Part shown: in pieces, positions 31,728 through 39,156 of the stretch
How positions within the stretch are numbered: position 1 is the first letter of the stretch
Layout: each line of letters starts with the position of its first letter
Notes under the pieces: generated by a model
Database searches by the model: none
Seen by the model: only the letters and a program-made list of their open reading frames with translations
Told to the model about the DNA's origin: nothing
Program-made: the position numbers and the translations under genes
Assembly: GCF_001552635.1 (NCBI RefSeq)
Contig: NZ_BCRO01000042.1
Span: 62,001-126,000, forward strand
DNA: 64,000 bases
Source: Actinomadura hibisca NBRC 15177
GTDB taxonomy: Bacteria; Actinomycetota; Actinomycetes; Streptosporangiales; Streptosporangiaceae
Reading direction: 5' to 3'

Positions 31728-34700
31728 TCACCGCCCCGCCGTCATGCCGACCGCCCCGCCGGTCATCCTGCCGGTCACTCCGCTGGCAGCCCCGCCGACC
31801 GTCCCGCCTGTCGCCCTGCTGGCTCCCCCGTCGCCCGCCCTGCTGACAGCGCTGCCCGCCACTCTGCCAGCAGCCCCGTCGACCGTCCTGCCAGCAACCC
31901 TGTCGCCCGCCCTACCCGTAGGCCCGTCGGCCGTCCCGCTGGCAACCCCACCGATCGTCCATGGCCGTGGTCCGCCGCCGTCGCGCAGCCGGCGCAGGAA
32001 CGTCAGGACACCGGCCGTGCCCACCCCCCACGGACCGCTGGCGGCGGTCAGCGAATGGTCGGGGAAGACCGGACGCCCCGGTGACCCGCCGGACCGGGCC
32101 AGCATCAGCCCGAGCACGCGGTGCGCGCCGTCCATGAACTCCTCCGATCCGGTGGCCACGGCCAGGTCGATGAGCAGCTCGCCCGCCCCGGCCATGCCGC
32201 AGCACTGGCTCAGCACGGCCATGGTCGGCGCGGTGCGCAGGCAGGCCCGCCCGGCGTCCGCAGCGAGGTCCAGCATCCGGTCGTCGTTCAGCACGGCGGA
32301 CGCCGCCAGCAGGCACACGCCGATCCCGGCGAGCCCCTGGCACCAGGAGCCGACCATGGGGCGCGCCGTGGGCCGCCCGGCGGCTTCGACCAGTTCGGGG
32401 ACCACGGCGGCCAGCTCCGCGCAGCGGCGCTCGGCCTCCGGCATCGCCGTCCGGCCTTCGGCGAGCAAGAAGGAGACGATGCCCGCCGTTCCGTGCGCGA
32501 GTCCCCATTCGGGATGGACACCGGACCCGGGCGGGGACGGCGGGATCTCGTCGGCGGTCGCGCTGACCTGCCCGTTGGCGAGCAGGTGCGCACATTCGGC
32601 GGCGCGTTCCAGATGCCAGGAGTCGCTTTCCAGTTCAGCCAGGATCAGGTGACCGGCACCCGTCCCGGCCAAGCCGTGTGCGAAGTCGTCCCGATCACCG
32701 GGTCGAGGTGCGGCGAACCGGGCGCAGGAATCACCCCGTCCTGCGCCGTGCTGGTCAGACGAACCGTCAGCTGCACGCCGGGCTTCCCCGCCCTGTGCAT
32801 CCCAGGCTTGTGCATGCGATCCCGCGTCGACAGGCCAGGCGCGATGGCCGCCGCTTTCCGGTATGCACGCGGCGGCCCGAGTGCGCTGGTCGCCGGTCTC
32901 CGGAGTGCGCAGATCAGCAGGATCACCCGGTCGGCCCCGAACACGCCCGCTGCCATCGTCTGCCCCGTGCACGTCACGGTTCGTGCGGGAAGGGCCGGTA
33001 GCCGCGTCTTCGGGGGCGGTGAGGCCACGAGCGAAGCCACTCTGATCGTCCTTTGCGCGGCCGGCGAAGCGGTCGAGCCCGATCTGCGAGTCTGCTGCGG
33101 CCATGGCCAGGAAGATCGCCGGACCGGCGCTGCCGAAGAGCAGACCGTGCGCCGGTTCCTCGTCCCGCACGCGCGCCAGGGACCAGCGGACGAGGTCGTG
33201 AACGGCATGGCGGACGTCCGGCCGGTCGCCGTGCTGCAGGAGCTCGGCCCCGATCCCGGCACCGCCGAGATGGGCGTTGGTCGGACGGGGCGGGTCCCCG
33301 CCGGCTTCGACCATCTCGCGGGCGTAGCGGACGGTCTCCGTGACGGTGTGCGCGATGATCTCTTCCAGCTCGGCCGGGCCGGACGCCGGAAGTGCGGGAA
33401 GCGGAACCGGGCGGAGGCGGCCCCCGCGACGGTGATCAGCTGAAGCGGCGCGTCCACCCGGGACTGCGCGTTCGCGGAGGTCGGCGACCGCCCTGACACG
33501 TTCGGCCGGGTCCGCGTCGAGCAGGCGCGGTATCGCCGCCACCGCCGGTGAATCCGCCAGTCCCAGGGCGCCCAGGGCCGCCAGGGTGCCGGTGACGTTC
33601 CGCTCCTCCTGGTCGTGCATCCGGACGGGGTCGAGGCCGGTCGCGGCGTAGAACAGGGTGGCGCCGAGGGCGTAGTAGTCGTCCGCGGGTACAGCCGCAA
33701 CACCCTGGTTCTGGCCGGGAGGCGCGTATCCGGGCGTCCAGCCGGACCGTTGCTCGCCGTCGAAGCGGCTGATGTCGAAGTCCACCAGATGGCAGCGGCC
33801 ATCGCCGTCCAGCACCACGTTCTTGGGCGCCAGGTCGCGGTACACCACTCCCTTGCCGTGCACCGCGTCCAGCAGGGCCACCAGCTTCCGCGCGAGGGCC
33901 GTCAGGTCCCGTTCCGAATCCTGCCCGCACGAATCCTGCCCGGAGGGACCTGACCTGTACGGACCGTGCTCGGCGACGTCCTGGCGCAGGTCCCGTTCTC
34001 CGGCGCTGCTCACCACCAGGAACTCGTCGGCACCGTGCCGGAAGTGGTCCAGGACGGCGGGCACTCCGCTGACGCCCGCCAGCACGTGCAGCACGCGGCG
34101 CTCGTTGCGGAGGTAGGTGCGCACGTCCGTGCCGTCTTCGCGTTCCCCGATATAGGCGCGCGCCTGCTTGACGACCACTTCGCGCTCGTCCTCCAGGTCG
34201 ACCGCCCGGTAGACGTTCCCCCTGGGCGAGCAGGAGATTCCGGAGACGAGGCGGTAACGGCCACCGAGTATCCGGGCTCCCCCGAGGTCACCGGGTTCGT
34301 CATGGAACGGATCTCGCGCCCAATCCGGGCATCGGTAGGCGGGTCCGGCCTCCCCCGGGTAGGTCTGACCGTCCGGCCCCACCACCACCAGCTCGTAGTC
34401 GCCGTTGCGCGTCGCCCGGTACCTCGGCCGGAACGGTCCGTACCGGTAGTAGACGGGGGCGTCGGGATGAACGCGCCGATCGCTCTTGATGACCGGCGCG
34501 TCGAGTCCGCGCAGCGCCGCCACCAGCAGGGCGCCCACCTCGGCGACGGCGTCCTGGGCCGGATAGACGGTGATGGCCTTGCCGGTCGAGCCGGTGCCGT
34601 TGCCGCTGGAGTTGAACGAGCCCAGGATGTCAGCGCCGCTGACCACCTTGAAGCCGGGCGCGGCCTCCAGCAGGACCGGCAGCGCCCGCTCCACGGTCTC

Positions 34701-34853
34701 CGCCAGCGTCACCGGCCGCGCCGAGACGTGCAGCTTCCAGCCCTGGTCGGCCAGCTCGGCCGTGGGGTCCCGGACCGAGATCCACGTTCGTCCGGTGCGC
34801 ACCGACAGCCCGCGCCGCCCGGCCGCGGCTTCGATCCGTTCGCCGAGGTCCAT
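31728..34853 (-). CDS. lanL: Lanthipeptide synthetase, class IV (LanL) type, CCG zinc motif
   Basis: A three-domain enzyme (1041 residues) that phosphorylates Ser/Thr of a precursor, eliminates phosphate and closes thioether rings. N-terminal lyase (about 1-200) with GWKLHVSA, GKAITVYP and YYRYGPF; Ser/Thr kinase (about 210-470) with Lys229, catalytic Asp340 in YRDLAPKNV and HLVDFD; C-terminal LanC-like cyclase (about 530-965). The cyclase keeps metal ligands: Cys838 in GSWCQG and Cys884-Cys885 in QCCGMAG. Presence of ligands fits class IV, not class III, and the CCG form replaces the usual Cys-His-Gly, as in ProcM-like enzymes. Two oddities: a roughly 125-residue low-complexity insertion (about 595-718) and a repetitive 70-residue Gly/Ala/Thr/Arg tail. 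GAGGGG lies 7 nt before the start. Confidence 0.88.
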   Translation of the reverse strand: MDLGERIEAAAGRRGLSVRTGRTWISVRDPTAELADQGWKLHVSARPVTLAETVERALPVLLEAAPGFKVVSGADILGSFNSSGNGTGSTGKAITVYPAQDAVAEVGALLVAALRGLDAPVIKSDRRVHPDAPVYYRYGPFRPRYRATRNGDYELVVVGPDGQTYPGEAGPAYRCPDWARDPFHDEPGDLGGARILGGRYRLVSGISCSPRGNVYRAVDLEDEREVVVKQARAYIGEREDGTDVRTYLRNERRVLHVLAGVSGVPAVLDHFRHGADEFLVVSSAGERDLRQDVAEHGPYRSGPSGQDSCGQDSERDLTALARKLVALLDAVHGKGVVYRDLAPKNVVLDGDGRCHLVDFDISRFDGEQRSGWTPGYAPPGQNQGVAAVPADDYYALGATLFYAATGLDPVRMHDQEERNVTGTLAALGALGLADSPAVAAIPRLLDADPAERVRAVADLRERAVPGGRAASADHRRGGRLRPVPLPALPASGPAELEEIIAHTVTETVRYAREMVEAGGDPPRPTNAHLGGAGIGAELLQHGDRPDVRHAVHDLVRWSLARVRDEEPAHGLLFGSAGPAIFLAMAAADSQIGLDRFAGRAKDDQSGFARGLTAPEDAATGPSRTNRDVHGADDGSGRVRGRPGDPADLRTPETGDQRTRAAACIPESGGHRAWPVDAGSHAQAWDAQGGEARRAADGSSDQHGAGRGDSCARFAAPRPGDRDDFAHGLAGTGAGHLILAELESDSWHLERAAECAHLLANGQVSATADEIPPSPPGSGVHPEWGLAHGTAGIVSFLLAEGRTAMPEAERRCAELAAVVPELVEAAGRPTARPMVGSWCQGLAGIGVCLLAASAVLNDDRMLDLAADAGRACLRTAPTMAVLSQCCGMAGAGELLIDLAVATGSEEFMDGAHRVLGLMLARSGGSPGRPVFPDHSLTAASGPWGVGTAGVLTFLRRLRDGGGPRPWTIGGVASGTADGPTGRAGDRVAGRTVDGAAGRVAGSAVSRAGDGGASRATGGTVGGAASGVTGRMTGGAVGMTAGR
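31731..31960 (-). repeat. Degenerate 12-nt repeats encoding the LanL C-terminal tail
   Basis: The last 60-70 codons of lanL are built of four-residue units close to GxxG/GRxx (GRAGDRVAGRTVDGAAGR and onward). At the DNA level this is an imperfect 12-nt periodicity around GCTGGC/GCCGGC. It looks like a young minisatellite inside the gene. Confidence 0.55.
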
Positions 34854-35097
34854 CGTCCCGCCCCTCTCGCCGAGTCCCGCCGTTCCCTGCCCGGCCCGTC
34901 ACCAGGCCGTCCCACCCACCGCCGCCAGGCCGAACGCCCAGCCCAGCCCACGAACCCGTAATCACCGATGCATGCGCCGAGCGCCTGTGCCATGTCCCTG
35001 GCCCTCGCCGAAGCCGACTAGCCAGCCGCCCTCGTTCCGCCGGGTGTGCGCGCCGCCGCTCGGTCCTGCCGGGCGGCGGCTGCGCCTGGATTCGCTG

Positions 35098-35133
35098 GGA
35101 AAGGCCACCGGGTCACCGCCCGGTGGCCTTTCC
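35098..35133 (-). terminator. Perfect 15-bp hairpin between lanA and lanL
   Basis: Arms 35098-35112 and 35119-35133 (GGAAAGGCCACCGGG and its complement), 6-nt loop. It begins 17 nt after the lanA stop and has no U-tract. It probably works as an attenuator or 3' stabiliser, giving more precursor than synthetase. The rest of the spacer 34854-35150 shows nothing else. Confidence 0.6.
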
Positions 35134-35150
35134 TGGGAGCGGATCGCGGC

Positions 35151-35324
35151 CTAGTCGAACGTCCGGCCGTCGCAGCGGATGGTCCAGCCCGAGATGCACG
35201 TGCTGATGCAGGCCGTCTGCGGGCTGTAGTGGTCGGCGCCCTCAGCCGTCGCGAAGAAGACCTGGTCGAACTCGGCCGTCTCCCGGATGCCGGCGTCGCG
35301 CGGTTCGAGCGTGTTCGCGTTCAT
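35151..35324 (-). CDS. lanA: Lanthipeptide precursor peptide
   Basis: A 57-residue peptide between the SARP and synthetase genes on the same strand. ATG 35324 has AGGGGAG 7 nt upstream. The N-terminal half is acidic, leader-like and free of Cys (MNANTLEPRDAGIRETAEFD). The C-terminal half is rich in Ser/Thr and holds all three Cys (39, 43, 51) in TACISTCISGWTIRC, with possible ring partners Thr37, Ser41, Thr42, Ser45, Thr48 and Ser34. It lacks the LxLQ leader motif of class III peptides and the ELLxxLxxLPE-like leader of venezuelin-type class IV peptides, so it is not an obvious member of a named family. The role follows from position, size, composition and the dedicated promoter. Confidence 0.8.
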   Translation of the reverse strand: MNANTLEPRDAGIRETAEFDQVFFATAEGADHYSPQTACISTCISGWTIRCDGRTFD

Positions 35325-35390
35325 GCACAACTCCCCTGCTCGGGACGCCTTCGGCGCCCTCGTCCGCCGGGTTCCTCCCGGCTGCCGCCC

Positions 35391-35434
35391 AGTCAAGCGG
35401 GCGGCTCTGCAGCAGCTCTGCAGTCCCGCTGCAA
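35391..35434 (-). promoter_or_regulatory. SARP-type direct repeats and -10 element in front of lanA
   Basis: On the minus strand three heptamers TTGCAGC (35434-35428), CTGCAGA (35423-35417) and CTGCAGA (35412-35406) recur with an exact 11-bp period. The last one is followed by 9 nt and TTGACT (35396-35391), a possible -10. SARP regulators bind such 11-bp-period heptamers located about 8 bp upstream of -10 elements. They begin 3 nt after the SARP gene stop. Confidence 0.7.
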
Positions 35435-35437
35435 CGT

Positions 35438-36217
35438 TCAGGCGCCCCGCCGCTGGCGGCGGGGATCGCCGGGCTGGAAGGCCGTCGGGAGCTCCGGATC
35501 CTCGTTGAGGATGGCCTCGTGCAGGCGTTGCAGGCCCTGGCACGGGTCCAGTCCCAGCTCCTCCGCCAGCACGCGCCGGGTCTCCCGGTACACCTCCAGG
35601 GCCTCCGCCCGGCGGCCCGACTGGTGCAGGGCCACCATCAGCTGCCCGCGCAGCCGTTCGCGTAACGGGTGGCCGACCACCAGGCCGACCAGTTCGGGCA
35701 CCAGCGACAGCCCCTCTCCCAGCCATAGTTCGGCGGCGACGCGGTCCTCCAGCGCCGCCAGCCGCATCTCCTCCAGGCGGGCGGCCTCCGCCCGCAGGAA
35801 CGACTCGCCCTCGCCGCCGAACGCGGCCCCGCGCCACAACCCCAAGGCGTGCCGCAGGATCGCCGACGCTTCGGCGTGCCGCTGCCGGACCAGCGCGCGC
35901 CGGCCCCGGGCCGTCAGGTCGGTGAACCGGTGCACGTCCACCTGCCCCGGATCGACGTCCATCAGATATCCCGGAGGCCGGGTCTGCAACAGGTCCGGCT
36001 TCGGAAGGGCGCGGCGCAGCGCGCACACGTAGCTCTGCACCAGCGCGCTCGCGGTGGCCGGCGGGGCCGTCCCCCAGATCGCCTCGATGAGTCGTTCAGT
36101 GGACACCGCCCGGCGTGGCGTGAGCAGGCAGGCAGCGAGCAGGACCCGCTGTTTGGCGGCGGTCGGGGACCACCCTCCGTCGGCCGTCTCGACCGTGCCG
36201 AGCAACCGGAATTCCAT
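35438..36217 (-). CDS. SARP-family transcriptional activator
   Basis: A 259-residue Streptomyces antibiotic regulatory protein. An OmpR-type winged helix covers residues 1-95 (MEFRLLGTVE, LIEAIWGTAPP, LRRALPKPDL), and a bacterial transcriptional activation domain covers about 100-250 (DLTARGRRALVRQRHAEASA, ALEVYRETRRVLAEELGLD). These small SARPs activate antibiotic clusters. ATG 36217 is set by AGAAAGGA upstream and by homology of the first strand; the open frame to 36664 overlaps the divergent ABC gene. It probably activates the lanA promoter right behind its own stop codon. The first gene of the minus-strand lanthipeptide set. Confidence 0.92.
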   Translation of the reverse strand: MEFRLLGTVETADGGWSPTAAKQRVLLAACLLTPRRAVSTERLIEAIWGTAPPATASALVQSYVCALRRALPKPDLLQTRPPGYLMDVDPGQVDVHRFTDLTARGRRALVRQRHAEASAILRHALGLWRGAAFGGEGESFLRAEAARLEEMRLAALEDRVAAELWLGEGLSLVPELVGLVVGHPLRERLRGQLMVALHQSGRRAEALEVYRETRRVLAEELGLDPCQGLQRLHEAILNEDPELPTAFQPGDPRRQRRGA

Positions 36218-36243
36218 CACATTCCTTTCTCCACCCTTCCCCT

Positions 36244-36260
36244 TCACCTGGGCAAGGTGA
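36244..36260. promoter_or_regulatory. Inverted repeat TCACCT-N5-AGGTGA upstream of the SARP gene
   Basis: Perfect 6-bp arms (36244-36249, 36255-36260) lying 27 nt before the SARP start. Candidate operator for the cluster's own control. Confidence 0.4.
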
Positions 36261-36411
36261 CGGACAGTCATTCTCATGCGACGGAGCGCTTCGTGGTGCG
36301 GATCGGCCAGGTGAGCACTATGGGAACGTTTCCGCACACTGGTCTCACCAGATCGACAGGTCGCCCGGCGCGGCGGGTTCCGGCCTGATGGCGGGCTTAC
36401 GCGCGCACCGC

Positions 36412-36417
36412 TAGCGT
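36412..36417 (+). promoter_or_regulatory. -10 element (TAGCGT) for a leaderless ABC-ATPase mRNA
   Basis: TAGCGT is followed by 8 nt and the ATG at 36426; no Shine-Dalgarno sequence. Confidence 0.4.
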
Positions 36418-36425
36418 GCGGTCCC

Positions 36426-37136
36426 ATGCGCCTGGACAGTGTCGCCTTCCGGTACCGTCGCCGCGCTCCGTGGGTGCTGCGGGACGTGACCCTCGACCTG
36501 CCGCCCGGCCGGATCATCGAGGTCACCGGCCGCAACGGCGCCGGCAAGTCGACGCTGCTGCGGCTGGTCGCCGGGCTGCGCGACCCGCGCCGCGGCACGG
36601 TCACCGGCAGGCCCGCGCGCGTCGGGTACGCGCCCGAGCGCTTCCCGGTCGAGCAGCCGTTCACCGTCCGCGCCTACCTGCGGCACATGGCGGCCATGCA
36701 GGACGTGCCCACCTCCGCCGCCGAGCCCTGGATCGAGCGCCTGGCGTTCGGGCACCTGCTGGAGACGCGGCTGCCCGAGCTGTCCAAGGGCAGCGCGCAG
36801 AAGGTCGGGCTGGCGCAGGCGCTGCTGCCCGGCCCCGGCCTGCTGATCCTGGACGAGCCGTTCGCCGGGCTGGACGCCCAGACCCGCGACGCGCTGCCCG
36901 GCCTGGTCGCCGAGCTGGCCGAGGGCGGCACGACCGTCGTGGTCAGCGACCATCAGCGCTGCCTGGAGGACCTGCCCGGCGTCGAGCGCGTCCGCGTCGC
37001 CGACGGCACCGTGACCGCCGCGGGCGCGACCGCGGGATGGACGACCCTGGAGGTGGTGGTGCGCGCCGACGAGGCCGACACCGTGGAGACCAAGCTGCGG
37101 GCCGACGGCTACGACGTGCGGAGGCCGCGCCGGTGA
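36426..37136 (+). CDS. ABC transporter ATPase subunit
   Basis: A 236-residue ATPase: Walker A GRNGAGKST, degenerate signature LSKGSAQK in place of LSGGQ, Walker B LLILDEPFAGLD, and DHQ at the switch position where His is usual (VVSDHQRC keeps a His). It pairs with the permease that overlaps it by 4 nt. Divergent from the SARP gene across 208 bp. It may give self-protection against, or extra export of, the lanthipeptide, by analogy with LanFEG systems; this is inference from location only. Confidence 0.88.
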   Translation: MRLDSVAFRYRRRAPWVLRDVTLDLPPGRIIEVTGRNGAGKSTLLRLVAGLRDPRRGTVTGRPARVGYAPERFPVEQPFTVRAYLRHMAAMQDVPTSAAEPWIERLAFGHLLETRLPELSKGSAQKVGLAQALLPGPGLLILDEPFAGLDAQTRDALPGLVAELAEGGTTVVVSDHQRCLEDLPGVERVRVADGTVTAAGATAGWTTLEVVVRADEADTVETKLRADGYDVRRPRR

Positions 37137-37828
37137 TCGCGCTCGCCCGGTTCCAGATCGCCGGTTACCTGCGGTCGCTGCGTATCCTGCAACCGCTGCT
37201 GGTGGTCCTGCTGATCGTGGCGCTGGTCCTGCTCCAGCGGCCGAGCCATCCCGACCCGGAAGGGCTTCGCGAGCTCGCCACCGGCACGCTGGGCGACGTG
37301 GCCGCGTTCATGTTCCCCATCTGGGCGTGGGCGGCCCGCGCGCTGCTCGACACCCAGCCGGACGGGCAGCGCGACCTGTCGGCGACGGCCGTGCGGCATC
37401 GCGGCGCGCCGGTCGCCGCCGGGCTGCTCGCGGCGTACACGGTCAACCTGGTGCTGGGCGTGGTGGCGCTGGCCGTGCCGTTCGTCTACGGCGCCCTCGC
37501 GGGCGTCGGGGCGCCCGCGCTGCTGGCCGGTGTGGGGCTGATGCTGCTGGCCGCCGCGTCCGCCACCGCCCTGGGCGCCTGGACGAGCAGGCCGGTCATC
37601 CCTTCGCCGGGGACGGGCCTGCTGGTGCTGCTGAGCGTGCTCCTGGCCGTGCTGCTGCTCGGAATCGGGCCGCTGTCCCCGCTGACGGTGCCGATGCTCG
37701 ACTGGATCCGCGCCGCGCACGCGGGGCCGGTCGCGTTCACCGACGCCTACGGGGGCATCGCGCTGCGCCTGGCGTTGTGGACGGCCCTGGTCGGCGTCGG
37801 CTACGCCCTGGTCGGCCGCCGCCGCTGA
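37133..37828 (+). CDS. ABC transporter permease subunit
   Basis: A 231-residue membrane protein starting at a GTG that overlaps the ATPase stop (GTGA). About six hydrophobic segments are visible, including LLVVLLIVALVLLQ, VNLVLGVVALAVPFVYG and LLVLLSVLLAVLLLGIG. No family name can be given beyond ABC-2-like permease. It must act with the upstream ATPase. The gene ends 15 bp from the convergent YwqG-like gene. Confidence 0.82.
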   Translation: MIALARFQIAGYLRSLRILQPLLVVLLIVALVLLQRPSHPDPEGLRELATGTLGDVAAFMFPIWAWAARALLDTQPDGQRDLSATAVRHRGAPVAAGLLAAYTVNLVLGVVALAVPFVYGALAGVGAPALLAGVGLMLLAAASATALGAWTSRPVIPSPGTGLLVLLSVLLAVLLLGIGPLSPLTVPMLDWIRAAHAGPVAFTDAYGGIALRLALWTALVGVGYALVGRRR

Positions 37829-37843
37829 GCTCTGCCGATCGGT

Positions 37844-38575
37844 TCAGGACGCCTGCGCGGTGAGGCACGCGCTTTCGACCGGTTCGTCGGACCGCACGCA
37901 GAAGTACACCCGGCCGGGCCCGCCCCAGTCCCAGCCGAGCCGGACGTCGGAGTCGAGCTGGAGCAGCAGCCGCCACCGCTCCTGCTCGGTCTCCTGCGGC
38001 CCCGCCGGGGTCCGCACCAGCACCGGCCAGCCGCCGAGCTGGTGGTTCGGGGCGTCGTCGGGCCACATGTGCGCCAGCCACGCCGCGTGCAGCTGCTCGT
38101 AGACCTCCAGGAACCCGCTGTAGGACTCCTCCAGCCGCCGCATGACCGGCTCCTGCGGCGAGGGCACCGACAGGAACGGCGACGCGCCGAGCGGGCACAG
38201 CGGGTAGGAGACGGCGCCGGACGGCCGCTCGGCCGGGCGGAGGTCGCCGGTGAACACCCGGCAGCCCTCCTCCGCGCCCGCCGCGTGGTAGAACGCCGCC
38301 ACGCCCTTGCCGGGCAGGCCCGGCAGCGGCGTCAGGGCCGCGAGCCCGGCGAAGTCCACCGAGCCGAGGAACGCCAGCGGCCGCCCGTCTTGGACCGGCC
38401 AGGACGCGCCCTCCGGCAGCAGCGGCTCGCCGCCCAGCCGGACCGTCGCGTCACCGGGCGGGCCCAGCGCGATGGCGGGCCGCGCCAGCTCCAGCAGCGC
38501 CGCGGTGACCTCGGGGGCGAAGAACACGCCGAACAGGGAGTGCAGGCGTTGCCGTTGCGGGAGGAAGTGATCCAT
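37844..38575 (-). CDS. YwqG-like (DUF1963) protein
   Basis: A 243-residue protein with the DUF1963 hallmarks: RLGGEPLLPEGASWP near residue 46, LAFLGSVDF, and the C-terminal LLLQLDSDVRLGWDWG followed by GRVYFCV. The family is widespread with no established biochemical role. It lies 51 bp after the DivIVA-like gene on the same strand, so it may be the last gene of an rlmN transcript. Confidence 0.85.
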   Translation of the reverse strand: MDHFLPQRQRLHSLFGVFFAPEVTAALLELARPAIALGPPGDATVRLGGEPLLPEGASWPVQDGRPLAFLGSVDFAGLAALTPLPGLPGKGVAAFYHAAGAEEGCRVFTGDLRPAERPSGAVSYPLCPLGASPFLSVPSPQEPVMRRLEESYSGFLEVYEQLHAAWLAHMWPDDAPNHQLGGWPVLVRTPAGPQETEQERWRLLLQLDSDVRLGWDWGGPGRVYFCVRSDEPVESACLTAQAS

Positions 38576-38626
38576 GTCACGTAGCGTTCCCCGGCGCGGG
38601 TCGCGCGTACCAGTGTCGGGACGGAT

Positions 38627-39139
38627 TCAGCGGCGTTCCAGCGCCCCGGCGAGCTGGGTCAGGAACCGGTCGACCTCCTGCTCGTCGTACCCCGGCCCCC
38701 ACCGCACGTTGCGGAACACGCATTCGCGCACGTCCCGGGGCGGCACGGGCGGCGCGGTGCCGCGCAGCCCGGCGATCACCCGGTCCAGGAACGCGTCCAC
38801 GTCGCGCACGTCGTATCCGGCGCGCAGCCGGGAACCGGTGAATCGGGCGTTCTGAATCCAGGTGATCAGCCAGCCCGGATGTACCCGGGGACGCCCGGCG
38901 CGCTCGGCGATCGGCCCGGCCGCCTGGAGCCGCCGGACGCGCTCGCGCAGCAGCTCGTCGACCGCCCGCTGCTCGTAGCCGCGCAGCACCACGTCGAACC
39001 GGGTCCGGCGGACCTCCTCGGGCGGCAGCTCCGGGCCGCCGTCCAGGGCCCGGTCGATCCGCGCCAGCAGCGCGTCCACCTGCGCGCGGTCGTAGCCGCG
39101 CAGCGCCACCGGCGGGCGGCTCCCGGTCCCGGCCGACAT
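38627..39139 (-). CDS. Protein with four DivIVA-like repeats
   Basis: A 170-residue protein made of four copies of the DivIVA-type motif (GYDxxxVDxxLxR): RGYDRAQVDALLARI, RGYEQRAVDELLRERV, AGYDVRDVDAFLDRV and PGYDEQEVDRFLTQL. True DivIVA/Wag31 has one such motif followed by a long coiled coil; here there is no coiled coil. It could be a polar or septal adaptor that mimics DivIVA N-termini. GAGGAG precedes the ATG at 39139. It follows rlmN by 17 bp. Confidence 0.82.
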   Translation of the reverse strand: MSAGTGSRPPVALRGYDRAQVDALLARIDRALDGGPELPPEEVRRTRFDVVLRGYEQRAVDELLRERVRRLQAAGPIAERAGRPRVHPGWLITWIQNARFTGSRLRAGYDVRDVDAFLDRVIAGLRGTAPPVPPRDVRECVFRNVRWGPGYDEQEVDRFLTQLAGALERR

Positions 39140-39156
39140 GCGGCTCCTCGTCCGTG

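Noticed and set aside
29777..31846. 689-residue plus-strand frame opposite the exporter
   Set aside because: Low-complexity Arg/Gly/Gln/His sequence mirroring the ABC gene; no ribosome-binding site.
31744..32652. Plus-strand frame with Pro/Ala repeats opposite the LanL tail
   Set aside because: The repetition is the reverse image of the 12-nt repeats in lanL; not a separate Pro-rich protein.
31728..34853. Class III (LanKC) assignment for the synthetase
   Set aside because: Class III cyclases lack zinc ligands; this one keeps GSWCQG and QCCG. Kept as class IV type, though a formal tree is needed.
35438..36664. Longer start for the SARP gene at 36664
   Set aside because: It would overlap the divergent ABC ATPase; the OmpR-type domain begins at MEFRLLG with a good ribosome-binding site at 36217.
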